Of a stretch of 64,000 nt of DNA, positions 48,501 through 63,500 are shown piece after piece. Origin of the DNA: Sialis fuliginosa (Eukaryota; Arthropoda; Insecta; Megaloptera; Sialidae); NCBI GenBank assembly GCA_961205875.1, contig OY540816.1, positions 16,378,701 through 16,442,700 on the forward strand, given 5' to 3'. Each line of letters begins with the position of its first letter. The stretch's first letter is position 1. The translations under genes were made by a program, and so were the position numbers. Below the pieces are notes generated by a model, which searched no databases, was not told where the DNA came from, and saw nothing but the letters and a program-made list of their open reading frames with translations.

Positions 48501-51500
48501 TTCTACTACTAACAAAGCGGCGTTGAACAAAAAATTTATTATTGATTATACATTGAGAGTACCTATGCAAAAATATTGTTTATAAATTTGGTTTTTGAGT
48601 ATACGCCGCGTCGGTTTGATCGTTCTATCGGCTGATAGAACAAATAAACCGTTTATTATTATTTATTAAGTAAATTAGTTTAATAAGTAAAGATTCGCCG
48701 CTTATGGAATATATTTATACAAAGCCGTAACTATCCATATTTTTGTTGTAGGTATGCATTTTTTATTTTGCATTTCAAATACATATATAAATTTAAATAA
48801 AAATAATATTTTTAATACAATAAAATTGCATAAATGTTAATTTGTATCCAATTTGCGCACTTATGCCAATCCACCTGCCAATATCTTCCTCTATATATCC
48901 GAATTGCTTTGAAACTAAAACTTACTTTTCATTCAGTTAAATGGAAGGAAAATATATATAGGGCGGGCCAAATTATATGGAAGGAATTTTATCGACCTCG
49001 GTTATCCCCCTACGTGAAAAAAAGCCCACCTCTACATTCAACTTTAATTCGGTGCATTTTTGATTGAAAATTTTAAGTTTGAATCCCATGAATTCAATAT
49101 GAATGTATGTAAAAAATACACATGAAAAAAATGGATGTCAAATTCGGAATTCTCGTACCCAAAAACCCTTGGGTTGGTGTTTTGCTTAAAAAAAATGTAA
49201 ATTGTATATTAACATATTTACATACACATTGAATTCAAGGGACTCAAACTTAAAATTTTCAATCAAAAATGTGCCAAACTAAAGTTAAATGTAGAGGTAT
49301 AGTTCCATGGGCGTTTTTTCTTAGAATTGAGAGTACTTTCACGTAGGGGGGTAGCCGAGGTCGGTTGGAAAATTGACCCACATTTTTATTAAAACTACTT
49401 CACAAATACTCCGATACTAAAATTATCTAACCGACAAGAATTGGAGTAATTAATTAACATAATGTAAGTTATAAATGAAGATATGAGATAACTGTTTTGC
49501 AATCACTGGTTGAATGAGAGCACGTCACATTGTTTTGAATATCGGCGCGGACATGCGATACTGGCCGCATTCACAACATTTCTTGAGGTCTCCGGTTCGA
49601 TGTTTTGAAATTCTGCGCCGCTGTTCAAATAAGCCTACGCAAAAAATCTTACCGGCTCCATTCATTTGTGCTCGATTGTTTACACACACGCACACACACA
49701 CACACACTGTTGCTGTGCACGTGTGTGAGAGCAAGCCATTCAACAATATTTTATTAATGAATGTAATGTAGTATGCTAGATTTATGGATTCTATGGTGTC
49801 CTCAAAAAATTGTTTGTTGACAATTGAAACTGCTAACGGTCATTGATATCTACATTTTCGAATGCACCTCTTTTGTGAAGAGCAACCAGGGCTTATTTCA
49901 CCAATATTTGCCTGAGCATGGCTATGATACTAGGAAAAAGGAACACCTTGTAATAAGCAACACCAAAAAAAACTATGTACTCAATGGGGTTGTAAATAGC
50001 TGCATAAGACTATTCAACAAACTGCCCCAAGAACTTAAACAACTACCAGTAAAAGAGTTCAAAAATAGGTTGAAAGAGTGGCTCTATGTGAAAATTTTTT
50101 TACATAATAAGAGAGTTTGTTGAATAGGAATTGTCAGGGTAAATCTTAAATATATATTCTAGTTTTTTAATTTTTATTGTAATTTTTAAATTGTAATTTG
50201 ACGCAATTTATGTACAATTAATTAATTTAATTAATTAATTTATGTAAAATTAATGTAATTTATGTAAAGATTATTATTATTATTATTGAAATATTTATTT
50301 TAAAAAATAGTCAGCACAATTATAACGGTATTATAAAGGAGTTCGCAAAATTTGCTAGCTTACAAGCACTTTCAAATGGGGTATTAATTCTGCACTAGTA
50401 TCTATGAAGTAGCTATGGAATTTAGAGCAGTGATACTTCAACTAATTGTAACACAGTTGGCGACTTTAACCGTACAAAATAATTTTCATAATATCACCAC
50501 TGTTTTAATACCATTGGTTTTTACCTACAATGTGAAAATTGTCAAAGTTTTCAACAAATTTCAAGAGAAGTTTGATATCTCATTTGAGAGTGCTTGCAAG
50601 CTAACAAATTTGCGAGCTCCTTTATAATACCGGACATTAACCGCAAATAAAACAATGTCATTCGACACGTGTTTCGACTACACAAGAAGTCCTCATCAGG
50701 AACCTAACCAGAATCATCAGCCTGGAATAGGTAGTTATTTAGTTTTTAGTGACTAAGAAACCACAGTTTCTCTGTTTTTCAGTAATTATTATTATACCTA
50801 ATATGACCACATTGTGACCACTACAGAAATGCGTTCGTTAACCTTACGTAATGTTCAGAGTGTTTTGCAGAATCGTTTATAGCGAATAAAAAATGTAAGT
50901 ATATAAATACTACAGAAAAAAAGTCGTTAAAAATCGAAAAAAAGTCTTTTTTCATTTATATTCTACATACGTCATATAATAAATTGAAAATATGCCATAA
51001 AGTTCAGCTATAATAAGAAATAATATTAAAAAATTACTCGTAAATATTCAAATTCTAAAAAAAAGTTCTCTGAATTTAACAGATACTGTATATATAAAGT
51101 ACATCTTCTCTTAAACGAACGCGTGTTTTTTTGTAAATTATTATAGGGTCGATTTTTAGCCTGTTATTAAAGAAAGACAGAAGATCACCACGTGGCCAGT
51201 CACTCACTAATGTAACACCAGACACTGCGTTAAAAGTTAATATTTCACCTAGAAGTATCAAAACCTGCCAAAGATCAGATCAAAACATCTAGATATTGGT
51301 AGGCTTCAGTGAATGTATGCGTATCTTTTATACATGTTATTTCAGTAGTTTTAAGTGCTTGCTTTGGGGGGGTTGGGGAATACTGCTCGGGCATTACACA
51401 CAGACAAAAAGATGCGAAAACGTTGCCAAAACCTATTACATATACAAACATGTATTATATTTTGTATATTAAAATTGTAGCAATTATTAGCAGATAAAAT

Positions 51501-54500
51501 TTATCAAATCCGCTAGCTTGCACTTCTATCTTCCTAAAAATAAACATATTTTAACTTGATTCCGCGTTTTCTGATTAATATAGAATTATACATTGCAGGT
51601 TTTGGCTTCGTTGTCGCGTCTTTTTGCCTGTGCGCGTCAGACCAAAGAGGGCTGAAATTCTGGTAAAAATTAAGAAAAATGTATTGTAATTTGAAACCGA
51701 TAAAGTAAACATTTTTTCTTACGAAAAGATTGAAAATTGTATTGCTATTGAGTACTTTAAATAGCATGGATTAAAAATTAGCAAATATTTAATCATACCC
51801 GTATTTTTAATTAACATATCAATCAATATGTAATATTTCTTTTTTTATTTTAATTGAACAAGTTATATTATAGTAATGAAAGGTATTTTCTATGACTGTC
51901 TTGATGTAATCATCTTTCCGGAAAGGGGGGGGGGGGAGACGAAAAAAAATTACCCAGTAACAGTGTTTATCATACACTATTTTGGTAAAATTGCATATAT
52001 TCCTTGAAATAAGTAAATATATTTCATACATCTTGATTTTAAGAATATGTTGGTCTTTAATGCCCGTTAGTGAAATTTCGGAACTGCTAAATATTATAGT
52101 TTGACTTTTTTCTTTCCTTGTGATTATACATTTCGTTTTTCATAAGATTATAATAGCTTATATATAAATTTTTATAAGACTCAAACAGATTGGGGATGCT
52201 AGTGTAGCTGGTTATATAGATTTGATTTTATTAAATTAATTTATAGTTTGCAGTAAATACTGCGTATACGAGCAGTACGTGTGGCCGAAGCCTTGTAACG
52301 TATTATATAGTGCGTGGCTATATATTTTACGTTTTTTAGCGAAAAATTCCACCAAAATTAGTTGGTTTATTCTTAAAAATTCTTATAAATATTCAATACT
52401 GTTTCAAACTAGATAATGTATAGTTCTCAAGAATTAAAAAATAGCATAAACACTATAGATTAGTATACCTTGACTGTACGCAGTCAAAAATAGCGAGTTC
52501 CAACCTAGGGCCACCAGTTTTAGCTTGAGCACTAAATCAGACAGCCACTAGACAAATTGCATCTGCGGGACGACTCTACTTGTGTCTGTGTCTGGTCAGA
52601 ACATGCATTCCTCGAACGTGAGCCAGTCAAACATCTACGTACTAATCGTTTATAAACGAATACAAATCTGTTAACTTACTACCAACTACAAACCATTTAG
52701 ATGCCAAATTGAAATTAAAGAAATGAGAAAATCGTTTTTTATCTATAATAATCAAGTCTATAGCTAGCTATAAAAAGAGAGTAATTTGACAATAGTTATT
52801 ATAGTTACCTTGGGTTGCATAAAGTAAAATTAATCACAGTTAGTTAATCAGTTGTTTTAAAACCATTATTACGTCAATTCTAAAATACAAACACGGTTAT
52901 GATATATTTTATAAGGTAAAAAATTATTATATTTAGTGAATTGTACCTTTTACAAAATGAAATTAAGTTTAAAATTAACATTAATCATGGTTTGAAAATA
53001 ACTGATTAACTAATTGTGGTTAATTTTGCTTTATGCAATCCGAGGTTATAGCTATTATAAAAACAAACTTGTTGTTTAAACGTCAAAATTTATTCAAGAA
53101 AAGGTAATCGCAAGCTTTCGATTCATAAATAACATCGTTCTCCCCTGTACCTGGCCACCCTGTACGTGTCAACCTGCGATGATCGGCCCATCAGCACATT
53201 CCCCTTCCATCTTGTATCCCTGTTAAATCACCAAATATGAAAAAAAAACAAAAAAAAAAAAACACCACTGAGCTGTTGGAAAAGGAACAATCCAGCCAAC
53301 AAGAATTTACATTCATCATCATCATCAACATCGTTCTCACATTTAAATCTTTATTAATAGCCTGACGATGATTCTGTGAATCGAAAGCTTGCGATTACCT
53401 TTTCTTAAATAAATTTTGACGTTTAGACAAAAGTTTGTTTTTATTTATATTTAACGTCACTACTATTATATTATAGTTATATTATACATAGTATAAAAAC
53501 GCATATTGCTGAATTCTCTTGAAATTTTTTAACTCAATTACATTGTACATACATTTTTGATTATTCAAAATTGAATACATAATTTTTTTATCTTAATAAG
53601 AAGGTTGTCAAAATTTAATCTGATTTTTTCATAAATACTGTGTTTATTGTTTATCTTTAAACCATTATAACTTTTGTAATTTTACTGACGTAAAGAGCAT
53701 TTAATTTAGATGCGAAAAATATAAAAATCATTTAAAATAGATGAATCAGTAAACACCACTACCTTTGCACCCCTTAGTCAACGGTTTCTTTAAGACACGT
53801 AATATCTAAATGTAAACCGACCAGAAACCAAAATTTACTTCAAAATCACCACGGTAGCTTGCATTCATGTTTAATTTTAATTACATTAGATAATAAAAAG
53901 TATATTTAAATATAATCAATTTTATTTTTTTTCCCACATTTGATAATTTTATTACATCAAAATATAACATATATCTTTTTTTCAAGTATTTGCAATAAAT
54001 ATATATTTATGAAGATTTTATATACACATATTATAACAGTGTAGGATAAATGTACATATATCTTAGGTAAGATTTATTATTTCCATTAAAATGGCCACAC
54101 AAGCCAGTTTTAAGTATTTGTGTTCTATATTTAGACCACCAGGCATCTTCCTTAAACCTCGACCCAATAAATTCAGAAACCACTTCTGGGTTTTTAACTT
54201 CTTGTTAGCTTTTTTTGTTGTGAAAGGTTTAAAGTGGCCTAGTTTAAACTTAAAAAGAAATTAGCGTTTAAATGGATATCGATATATTCTAAAATTATTT
54301 TAAAAGAAAATTAGAAATGTTAATTAATGAATATAGAATATTTATTCCGATATTTATAGCCAATATTATTTTTTTCTTTCCAATGTTTTGATAAATCGTA
54401 TAAAATAATATTTGATTATTTCAGAAAACAAATCAACTCGATAAGAAATCAAGAGATGTTGAATATTTTAAGTCATTATGATTTTGTGAATATTAACCCG

Positions 54501-57500
54501 GGTAACATCGTGTCCAATACACTAGTTTTATAATATTTCTACATTTAAATATACATTTTTAGGAAAATATTTATTTTCTAATCTATTGCACTATCCCGTT
54601 TTTAAGACGTTTTTGATTCGATCCATTCACTGTATTAATATATTTTATATAACTAATTATTAAATGAATCAAATATTACTTATTTAGTAATAATAAAAGT
54701 TAAGAAATTATATCCTTCAAATCCACTAATAATTTGATAGGTATTATTTTTCAACGTTTCGATGATAACGCCTTTGTGAGTAGATCCACTCTTCTCCGAC
54801 CTCCTCCAATACCCTTCGTCAGTATTTCACAAACACGTGTTGCGGTTAAAGAGGCGTATCACCCTTGGGATATAAATCATAGTGCTCAATTACAAATCGT
54901 CTATAAGTGTATGTGTGTACAAGTGTACATAATATACTCGTATATACAGGCCCGGATTTAGAACTTTTCCGCCCCTAGGCAGTTGCGAAAATTGCCATTT
55001 TTTTTAAATTTTTAAAATTAAAAAATGTTTAGGACAAAAGTTTATTTTTTCACGTAAATAAATCCTTAAAATAAAAATATAGATTTTTATTTAAAAAAAA
55101 GTTACCATTTAAAAAACACCCACAAAATAATTGTAAGTAACTTTTGCTTGATTTCTTTTATAATTTGCTTACTTTTCGAAATTAAAAATCGTTATGTTTT
55201 ATCACCCAGTATATCTTAAATCTGCTGTATTATTAATATAGAATAAACATACTACATATAGATATAGTTATGATTGTGTTAGTAGGTATGTGTTTACGTA
55301 TGTTCTTGTGGTATAAAAACACCGTCTGTGTGTTAACTTTACCGGAAAAGTGTTACATTGCATAACGCAGGACGTGTGTCTAAAAACCGCAAGGGAATGT
55401 TTGCAAAAGAATATAAAAATATATTATGTACATTTTTTAAATTATTTTGAATGTTCTGATAATATTGTAAACTTCATATTCATTTGTTCTTGTTTTACTT
55501 TCTTTCTTGTTGAATGAAATTTGTACAATAAAAAAAAATACCATTTCTTTAAAAAAAAGAAAAGGCCTCTACGATTATGACTTATGGTTATATAGTTTTA
55601 TGGGGGGCCATTAAACTGAGCATACATAATAAAAAAAATGACAATTTTCCTTAGCCGATACAATGTAAAGTTAAAATGTCAGACTTTTTAAAAAGGACCT
55701 TTGTGAAGAGAAAATGGGAAAAAGGGGTGGATCCAAGTTTAAATATAAATTACTATTAGAAGAAATTTCGGTATTTTTTTTAATAAAATTAATTATACTT
55801 TTTTTAAATTCGATAATGTGAAAATTAAATTTTTAATTACAAATCACTCATATGCCCACCTTAATAATGTTTATATATGATAGGGGCTAGGAATTATTAC
55901 AAAATATTTAATTTCGTGGGCGGTTTATTTAAAAATACATAATAAATTAATTTGCATAATATTATTCCTTTTATTATTATAAAATAAATTAAGTAGCAAA
56001 TAACATTAATAAAATTAATTACAAAAACGAACGAACAATAATCAATTAATACAATGAACAAAAAAAGTTCGCGATAAGACCTGCATCGTTCCAGACTATG
56101 TATACGTATATTAAAATAGTTTTGTTTCTAATGACCGGTGTCTAATAATAAACAAAACAGAACCGAGCTGCGATGGTGGTAGGCCATGAACAGACTGCAT
56201 TATTCACGACGACAAATGAGTTTCAGTGAGGTTTGCTATTGTTTTGACGGGCCAAATAGCTTCGGGTCATACAAATCAACGACGGATATTTTGACAGTTC
56301 GTCCTCGACATTCAATCTTTTTGTCTACGTGGGTATATACGAACGTTATACATCGTTTTATGCAAACAGTTGCGTACTTTATATAAATATACAAATATAC
56401 CTATGATATATGTACAGTTAGGGTTGCCAGAATGTCTCTTTTAAAGAGAACATGTTCTCTTTTTTAGCTTGGATCTTTCTTTTTCTTTTTTATATTGAAA
56501 TGTCCTCTTTTGTTCTCTTTTTTTAATTGGGCATATTTTGATTTAAATTTTTGTACATATAAAATCTAAACTGTATTTACTAACTAATATCAGGTCACAA
56601 ATGTCGTGATACAAATTCAATTGTAAACGAATTCCAATTTGAATATCATATGTATGTAGGTACTATTATGTACTATAATTTTTGGATTTTGGTGAATAGT
56701 GAATACGTTACATTTATTGTGGAATATTTTAAAACAATTTAATTTTATTAATTTAAATATTATTTTAAATAATATAAGTAAGATTATAAATTTGTAACTG
56801 TAAGTTAAGCCATGATCTAATAACTTGGTCCGAAATTTAGTACCAAGTTCTTGTATCGTGGACACAGGGTTTTATAGATAACATAACTGTATAATAATTA
56901 ATAAAATAACTTCAAAATGTGTTTAACAATTGAATATGTAAAGTATTTAAAATCAGAAAAAGAAAGATTTATTTAATAAAAATATAATATGTTTATATAT
57001 TTGACCAATTTTATCGATTTCCGTAAACCACAATATAATTTTTTTGATTTTTTCAATTTGTCCTCTTTTTGTCCTCTTTTTTAATGAACTAGTTCTCTTT
57101 TTTCATCTTGAGCTTCTGGCAACCCTATGTACAGTGTGTCCCAGAATAGATGTAACGAGAGGTGTAATGAAATTTTTTTTTCGAATTTCGGAATGAAATT
57201 TGGTGATCGAGTTCTACTTGATGTAAAACAAACGTATACCAAAAATTGGTTGATTTGGTCTTCTACAGGGTGTTTTATAAGCAAAGTTGTAAAAATAACC
57301 AAGAACAAACTACCTACTTTTTTTTAAATATGAAAAAAATTCACTATGAAAGTTTGTTTAGAATGCTATTTTGTAACTTTATACCGAATTTCAGAGCACT
57401 AAAAAAATTAACACTTTCAATAAATTAAGTAGATATTATATTTTATTGTGAAATGAAAATTAGGGTAATGAAAATTAGGGTATGGAAAAAACTATAGAGA

Positions 57501-60500
57501 CAAATTATTTAGTTGTTATTGGTTTTAAAGTTTTGTGCTTGTTCAACATTGACTACAAATTAGAGATGATGAAATTGACAAGAAAAAACAATACTGCGTT
57601 TGACAAATAGTCAATAACAACTAAATAACACACATTTTAAAAATTATAAAATTAAGGGTTTGAATAAGGAAAAAATATTTTAAATACAAATTATAGAGAA
57701 TATTATTACCTATGAAATATATCTTCGTTTTTAATTATTCAATTCTCTAAAATGATGTATAAAAAAGTCTTATGGGGGCCACATTAAAGAATTTTAAGAA
57801 CAATGTATACTTATACTCGTTTAGTATTGTCATTTTTTAAATTATAATCAAAAATCAGTAAAACTATATTATGTTACAAATTATTATATGTAGGTATATT
57901 GCATATATGTTTTTTATTAGCATATTAATTCTTACACACTTATGTTCATATGTATAACACATGCATGTGTATATGTATTAGTAGAGGTATGCATGGGATA
58001 CGTCCATCAGCAAAAAGGTCCTATGCGCCAAATAAAATATGTATTTTAGCAATGACAGGTGTCATGTACAAACCGCCCTTTTCAAAACTAACAAGACGAA
58101 ATTTTTGACATACAATAAATATTTTTTATTGCTTGTTGAAATAATGTTGAAGATGTTTTACATATAAGTACGTTTCAATGTGTTTCCATTTTTTTTTGTT
58201 AATCGGTTTAATTTTCATAATAATTAATTCGATCAAAGTATTCATATATTTTTCTTAATAGGAATATTTATGTAGAAAACTGAAAAAATGTAGAGCAACA
58301 AATGGGAGATTTCTATCCAGTATATTAAATATATAAGGTACCAAAAAAAATAAAAATAATAATAATATAAAAAATATATAAAGTAAAGTTTGTTGCGAGA
58401 TCTTATAAAAACAACCAACAAATAATCTTAATTTTTGTAAAAATGTTTTATGTATTTAGTTCGATCCTTAAAGTTTATGGTAAAAAGTTGATTTATATTA
58501 TTTTTATATATGTTTTAAATGACTTCTATAATTTTATACAAAAGTTTGGTTAATCTTCGTATTTTATTTCTACCCAATTTACACCAAAAATGTAATTTAA
58601 AAAAAATAAAAAATGGTGTGTAATATAATCGATATTTAATTGTCCGTTATACATTTTTTCACAAAAATTCCACCTATCACGTGGTAAAAATTCCTGTACA
58701 CACTTGTAGAAAAACCATTAGGTGTAGATGATAAAGACGTAAATATCACTCTGTTCATTTGTCTTTGTTTAAAATATGTTGTTTATAACAATGCAATACG
58801 ACACACAGACATTGCTATTCCAGTAGTAATAAATATTTGTTGATTATAATTTTTTTCAACAGAATGGAAATTCTATATTTGTCGTTCAATGAAAATCGAA
58901 AAATTTAATTTGGTAAAAAATAATTTTAATTTAATGAGAGGGGAGGGGTAAAGCAGTTAAGTTACATATTTTAATACATAGATTATTGTTTAGGCTACAC
59001 AATGTTTTTTTTGTAAATTAAACAAATAAATAAATAGTAAACACCATAGCTAAACGAATTTAAATAATAATTATCACCATTGATGGAAAATGTATTGGTC
59101 ACCAATCTAAAGATTGTGTCAATCTTCATCGTAAGCAAATACAATTGAAATTAAAGATCTTAATACTGTAATTTGGCCTATTAAAAATAAATTAATATAT
59201 ATAAAACATATCGCTAACGTTGGAATAAAAGTTTTAATTAATTGTTTAATAATTTAAAAAAATATATTTCATATATAAAGAAAGAATCGTCAAATTTGAA
59301 ACAATGTAAAGCAGTTGCTATAATAATATATTAATTAATAAATAAATTATACTAATAATTAGTTTAAATGTCCACCATTTTGACACTTATTGGCCGATTG
59401 CCATCAAATCACGCTGTAAGACAGTTAAATGTAATAGATTAATATTCAGAAATGGTAGTAATCAAATATCAACACATATTTCTAATTCAGTACATTTAAT
59501 TAAAAAACATCCATTACTGGGGTCATATCCAAGACTGATACCAGTACCTCATAAACGAATACTTTTTTTTTATTGATTAGGTACTTTATTATAAAAAAAT
59601 AAAAAGTCGGCACCTATGAAATGTACTATAATTTGTCAAAGTTTCATTATTATTTTTAAAGTACGTATAATATACGTTTTTCATACGGTCTCAATCTGAT
59701 TCACAAATCAACCGTCTCGTTTGAATTCTTATCAGTGCGTAAACCATAAATATAGCATAATGTTGAAGAATTATGTTATTTATTTTAGAGAGAACTAAAG
59801 AAATCATTGTACTGTATTCTATATATGTAAGTTGCTCATTTGTATTTAAAGTGTATTTATTAATTTATTTTTATTTATTGTCTACGTATTGTAGGCGTAT
59901 AATATTTTTTAATTATTTTAAATGCACGTTAATAAAAATATTTTTTTATAGTCATTAATTTAAATTTTAACAGGATTGTAATTAGTTCATTTTGTATTGA
60001 GTTTTAAAAAAATATTTTTATACAAAAACAAAAATCGAAAATAATATTTTCTTAATTTTAGAATATAATCTAGTTATTTCTCTTTAAAACAATATTGTCG
60101 AACGAAAACAATAAATTCTCCATTTTAAAACAATATTTTCTTTTGCTTTAATAAACAAACTTTTTAAGCGTGTGTGATAAATAAATATAAAACTACAATT
60201 CCAAAATATTATAAAATAAATACAATATACATAATATCGTTTAAAATATCAATACATTTATAAACAAACTCCGGGGAAGACGTAGTTCTTATTACATACA
60301 AGAAACTTATAAAAAAACTTTATAAAGCCGAATCGATTTCTGATTTTAATCAATATTATTAAATATACTTCATATTATTACAATATGTTTTTATTTAATT
60401 TTTTTATGCTTACTAAACATAATACAAAATGACTTTTTGAATAAATCGATTTGGTTAAAAATCGCGACGCTATTAAACTCTTATTAGAGTATCTCTAAAA

Positions 60501-63500
60501 ATTACTATAGTTACAGTAAATAAAGGCATCTAATTTATATATATGTATGTAAATTAATAATAATAATTAATGGGGTTTTCCATATTTTATCAACATTACT
60601 CAAGGACATTTATTAAAATTGTTTTAAATGCATTATGTAATATTTCAACTTTTTCTGAAATGATCACATCAATATATCGACAGAAAACTACGACCAAAAA
60701 AAATTATCAATATACACATTATATTAGTAGCATCGTAGTAAATACTATATCATTAAAATTGCAGACAAAAATGCATTCTTTAAAAAAAAATCCGCAATGT
60801 GTGTTTTTTTTCACAGATTACACAAATTGAACTTGAAATAACATTTAAATGCTGATTATAATGAAAATCGCTTCTTTGTTATATGCATTTCATACTGGCT
60901 TAGGTCAGGAGCGATATCACTAATGTCAGCAACTGAAATCTTTTTATTTAAAAAAATGCAATCAAAAACGGTACCGATAACGCTAATGTGTGAGGATTCA
61001 TATATTTTATTCGTTTACGAAATATAACTACTGGCGATGTTATTTAGTCCAGTTGCTATGTGAAATCCTGCCTGTTTATTTTATCTATTGCAATTAGTAA
61101 TGTTTTCATTTTTAGTGCGAATGGTTTTTAATTTTTTTTAGTTTTATTAATTAATTTTTATTATTTTAAATTAACATGTAAAAAAAATATTTTTTTAATG
61201 AAAATTTTTCACCTCATTATTTTTTTTATATTTTGCAAGGGAAACAAAAATAAAATAAATATAAATGTGATAGCTGATTTGAATAAATAAATCTAATAGG
61301 TACTTTGATACTTTGTACGAAATTTTATTAATGAATTTTCAAAAACAATATCTATAAAAATAGAAACTGTATTGTGTAAGTATATTCTTAACTTTTTTTT
61401 TCAATAACATTTAATTAGCTTTCGATATTACTCTTTTTAATGATTTTGTGTATAAATATAATTCAGTTATAATCAAGCACATAATTTTCTAATATCGCCT
61501 ACCCTGATCACCTCAAGAAACATCTCCATCCCTTCAGTAATCCATGTAAGTTGTTTAAGTTTTAGTTTTAGATTTAAATAAATATAAATATACTCTTATT
61601 ATAAATAATGTATTTTTTTTTAAATTTTATCTGTTAGAAAGTTTTCAGCATGAGATTAATTTTTTCAGCATGGTAATAAAAATTGTTATTATTTTTGTAA
61701 TTAATATAAAAAATAATATGTGCTATTATCTAGTATCTTATTAACAGTTAAAAATTAAGATTACAAATTTATCTAATGTAGATATAGTTTCATAAGTATT
61801 CAGGCATTTGTAATTTATAGATTTGTATTATTTTTTAACAATGAAGTTCCTTTATTTTGATACATTTTTTTTTTGCTCCACATCTGATTTCAATTGATAT
61901 ATATTATATTCATCATATAATAACAAAAATCTATTTAAATGTTAAAGACAAAATAATAAAAAAAAAATTGTCTTTATTATGTGGAATAATCATTAAAATT
62001 GGTCAATTAAAATGAAAAAAATCGTATATTAATTAACATATATAATTAAATAAATCATATTAAGAAAGACCTAATCTTGATATATATTACCACAGGGTCA
62101 TCTCTACTGTCGGAAATTATAAAAAGGATAGTATTTTATCCATTTACATATACAGGATGTTCGCCGGAATTGAGTGATCAATGCTAACTTTGTTATTATT
62201 GAAGCTAGAAGTTCGGTTAAATGGGCAAAGTATCAGTATTTTTTCCAGGGTGAATAATGGCGGTCTCAGAAAAAACAATTGAATGTCGAATTTCAGAGAT
62301 ACATATATTATTGAAATATAACATTTTTAAATGGAATAACCTGTATATTATATGATTTTATAGCTGAGAATGTTCTCTTTATAAAACTAGATAGTAGACG
62401 AGTTATAACAAGTATAAAATTAATAGAAAATATCAAAAAATAGTGTACTATACAGATTTAATAAAATTAAACAACTGATAAAAAATTTTTAAACAATCAT
62501 TTTAAGTTTATTCATCCCGGAAAAAAATCAGCCGGTTATTTATAAATTAAATAAAATCATGAATTTGACATGTTAAGGGTGTAGGTCTCGCTAAATACCC
62601 CAATATTTTTCCCGATATTTGCATTATAAAATATTGTAATTCAAGTAAAAAAGAAAGCATTATTCGTAAATTTCCTATCTCAGAATTTTCGAAGATAAAG
62701 TTTGTAGGTTACGCCGCAATGAATCCACTAACGAAGTTTCAGAGGAGTATATTTTATTTCAAAATTTAAAACCGGGACCGAGGACTATAATATTTTGCCC
62801 GTTTAACCGATCTTCTAACTCCAATAATAACAAAGTTAGCAATGATCATTCGATTCTAATAATTTTATTTAACTGTATTTATGTTTATTTTATAACTTGA
62901 TATTATTAGGTTAGAATTTGCATCAAAACGGCATATAAAATCAAAAAATACGAAGTTAAATGTAACAGCTCTCAATTTTTAAAATTGTATTTTGATCCTT
63001 AAACCAGGGCTTCGAACCGTTATTTTTTTCGTTTCGGTTTTCGTTCCGGTTCGAGTATAAAAATATATTTCGGTTCGGTTCCGGTTTTTGTTCCGCAAAA
63101 AATAACGGTTTTTCCGGTTTTCGGTTCAGCTCCAAGTGATTAATTAAAACAAAAAAATTATTTGTATTAAAAAAAAATTTTCTACCATAATTTATAATAT
63201 TTTATGGTGGTACCTACTTGTATGATAGTCCGAACGACAATTGAAGTGGGAAATAAGATCATGTTAACGCGCGTATTTTAACATGTACTGAACCGTAAAA
63301 ACCGATATTTTTATTTCGGTTCTGTTCCGGTTTTCGTTCCGGCAAAAAATAACGGTTTTTCCGGTTTTCGGTTCAGTTCCGGTTCGAATCCCTGCCTTAA
63401 ACCATAAAATACCAACTTAAATCAAGAAATGTATAAAATTCTTATCAACTTACATGCCGATAGCGAAGCAGCCGCGGAATGTGGATGTCTCCTAATGGGT

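Larger units (their letters stand above)
43938..63453 (-). other. Large 19.5-kb intron of the serpent-like gene
   Basis: No coding exon found on either strand. It contains the CpG-rich island at 45830-45975, numerous TIR and foldback elements and a LINE fragment, all listed separately. Transposon-end-like sequences also occur at 46134 (cagcgccggatttaggg) and 54948 (caggcccggatttagaac). 57900-62150 is AT-rich with little identifiable besides the repeat at 59340. Confidence 0.75.

Noticed and set aside
49514-49771. Open frames on both strands around a CA microsatellite
   Set aside because: Threonine/histidine and valine/cysteine runs are the translated microsatellite.
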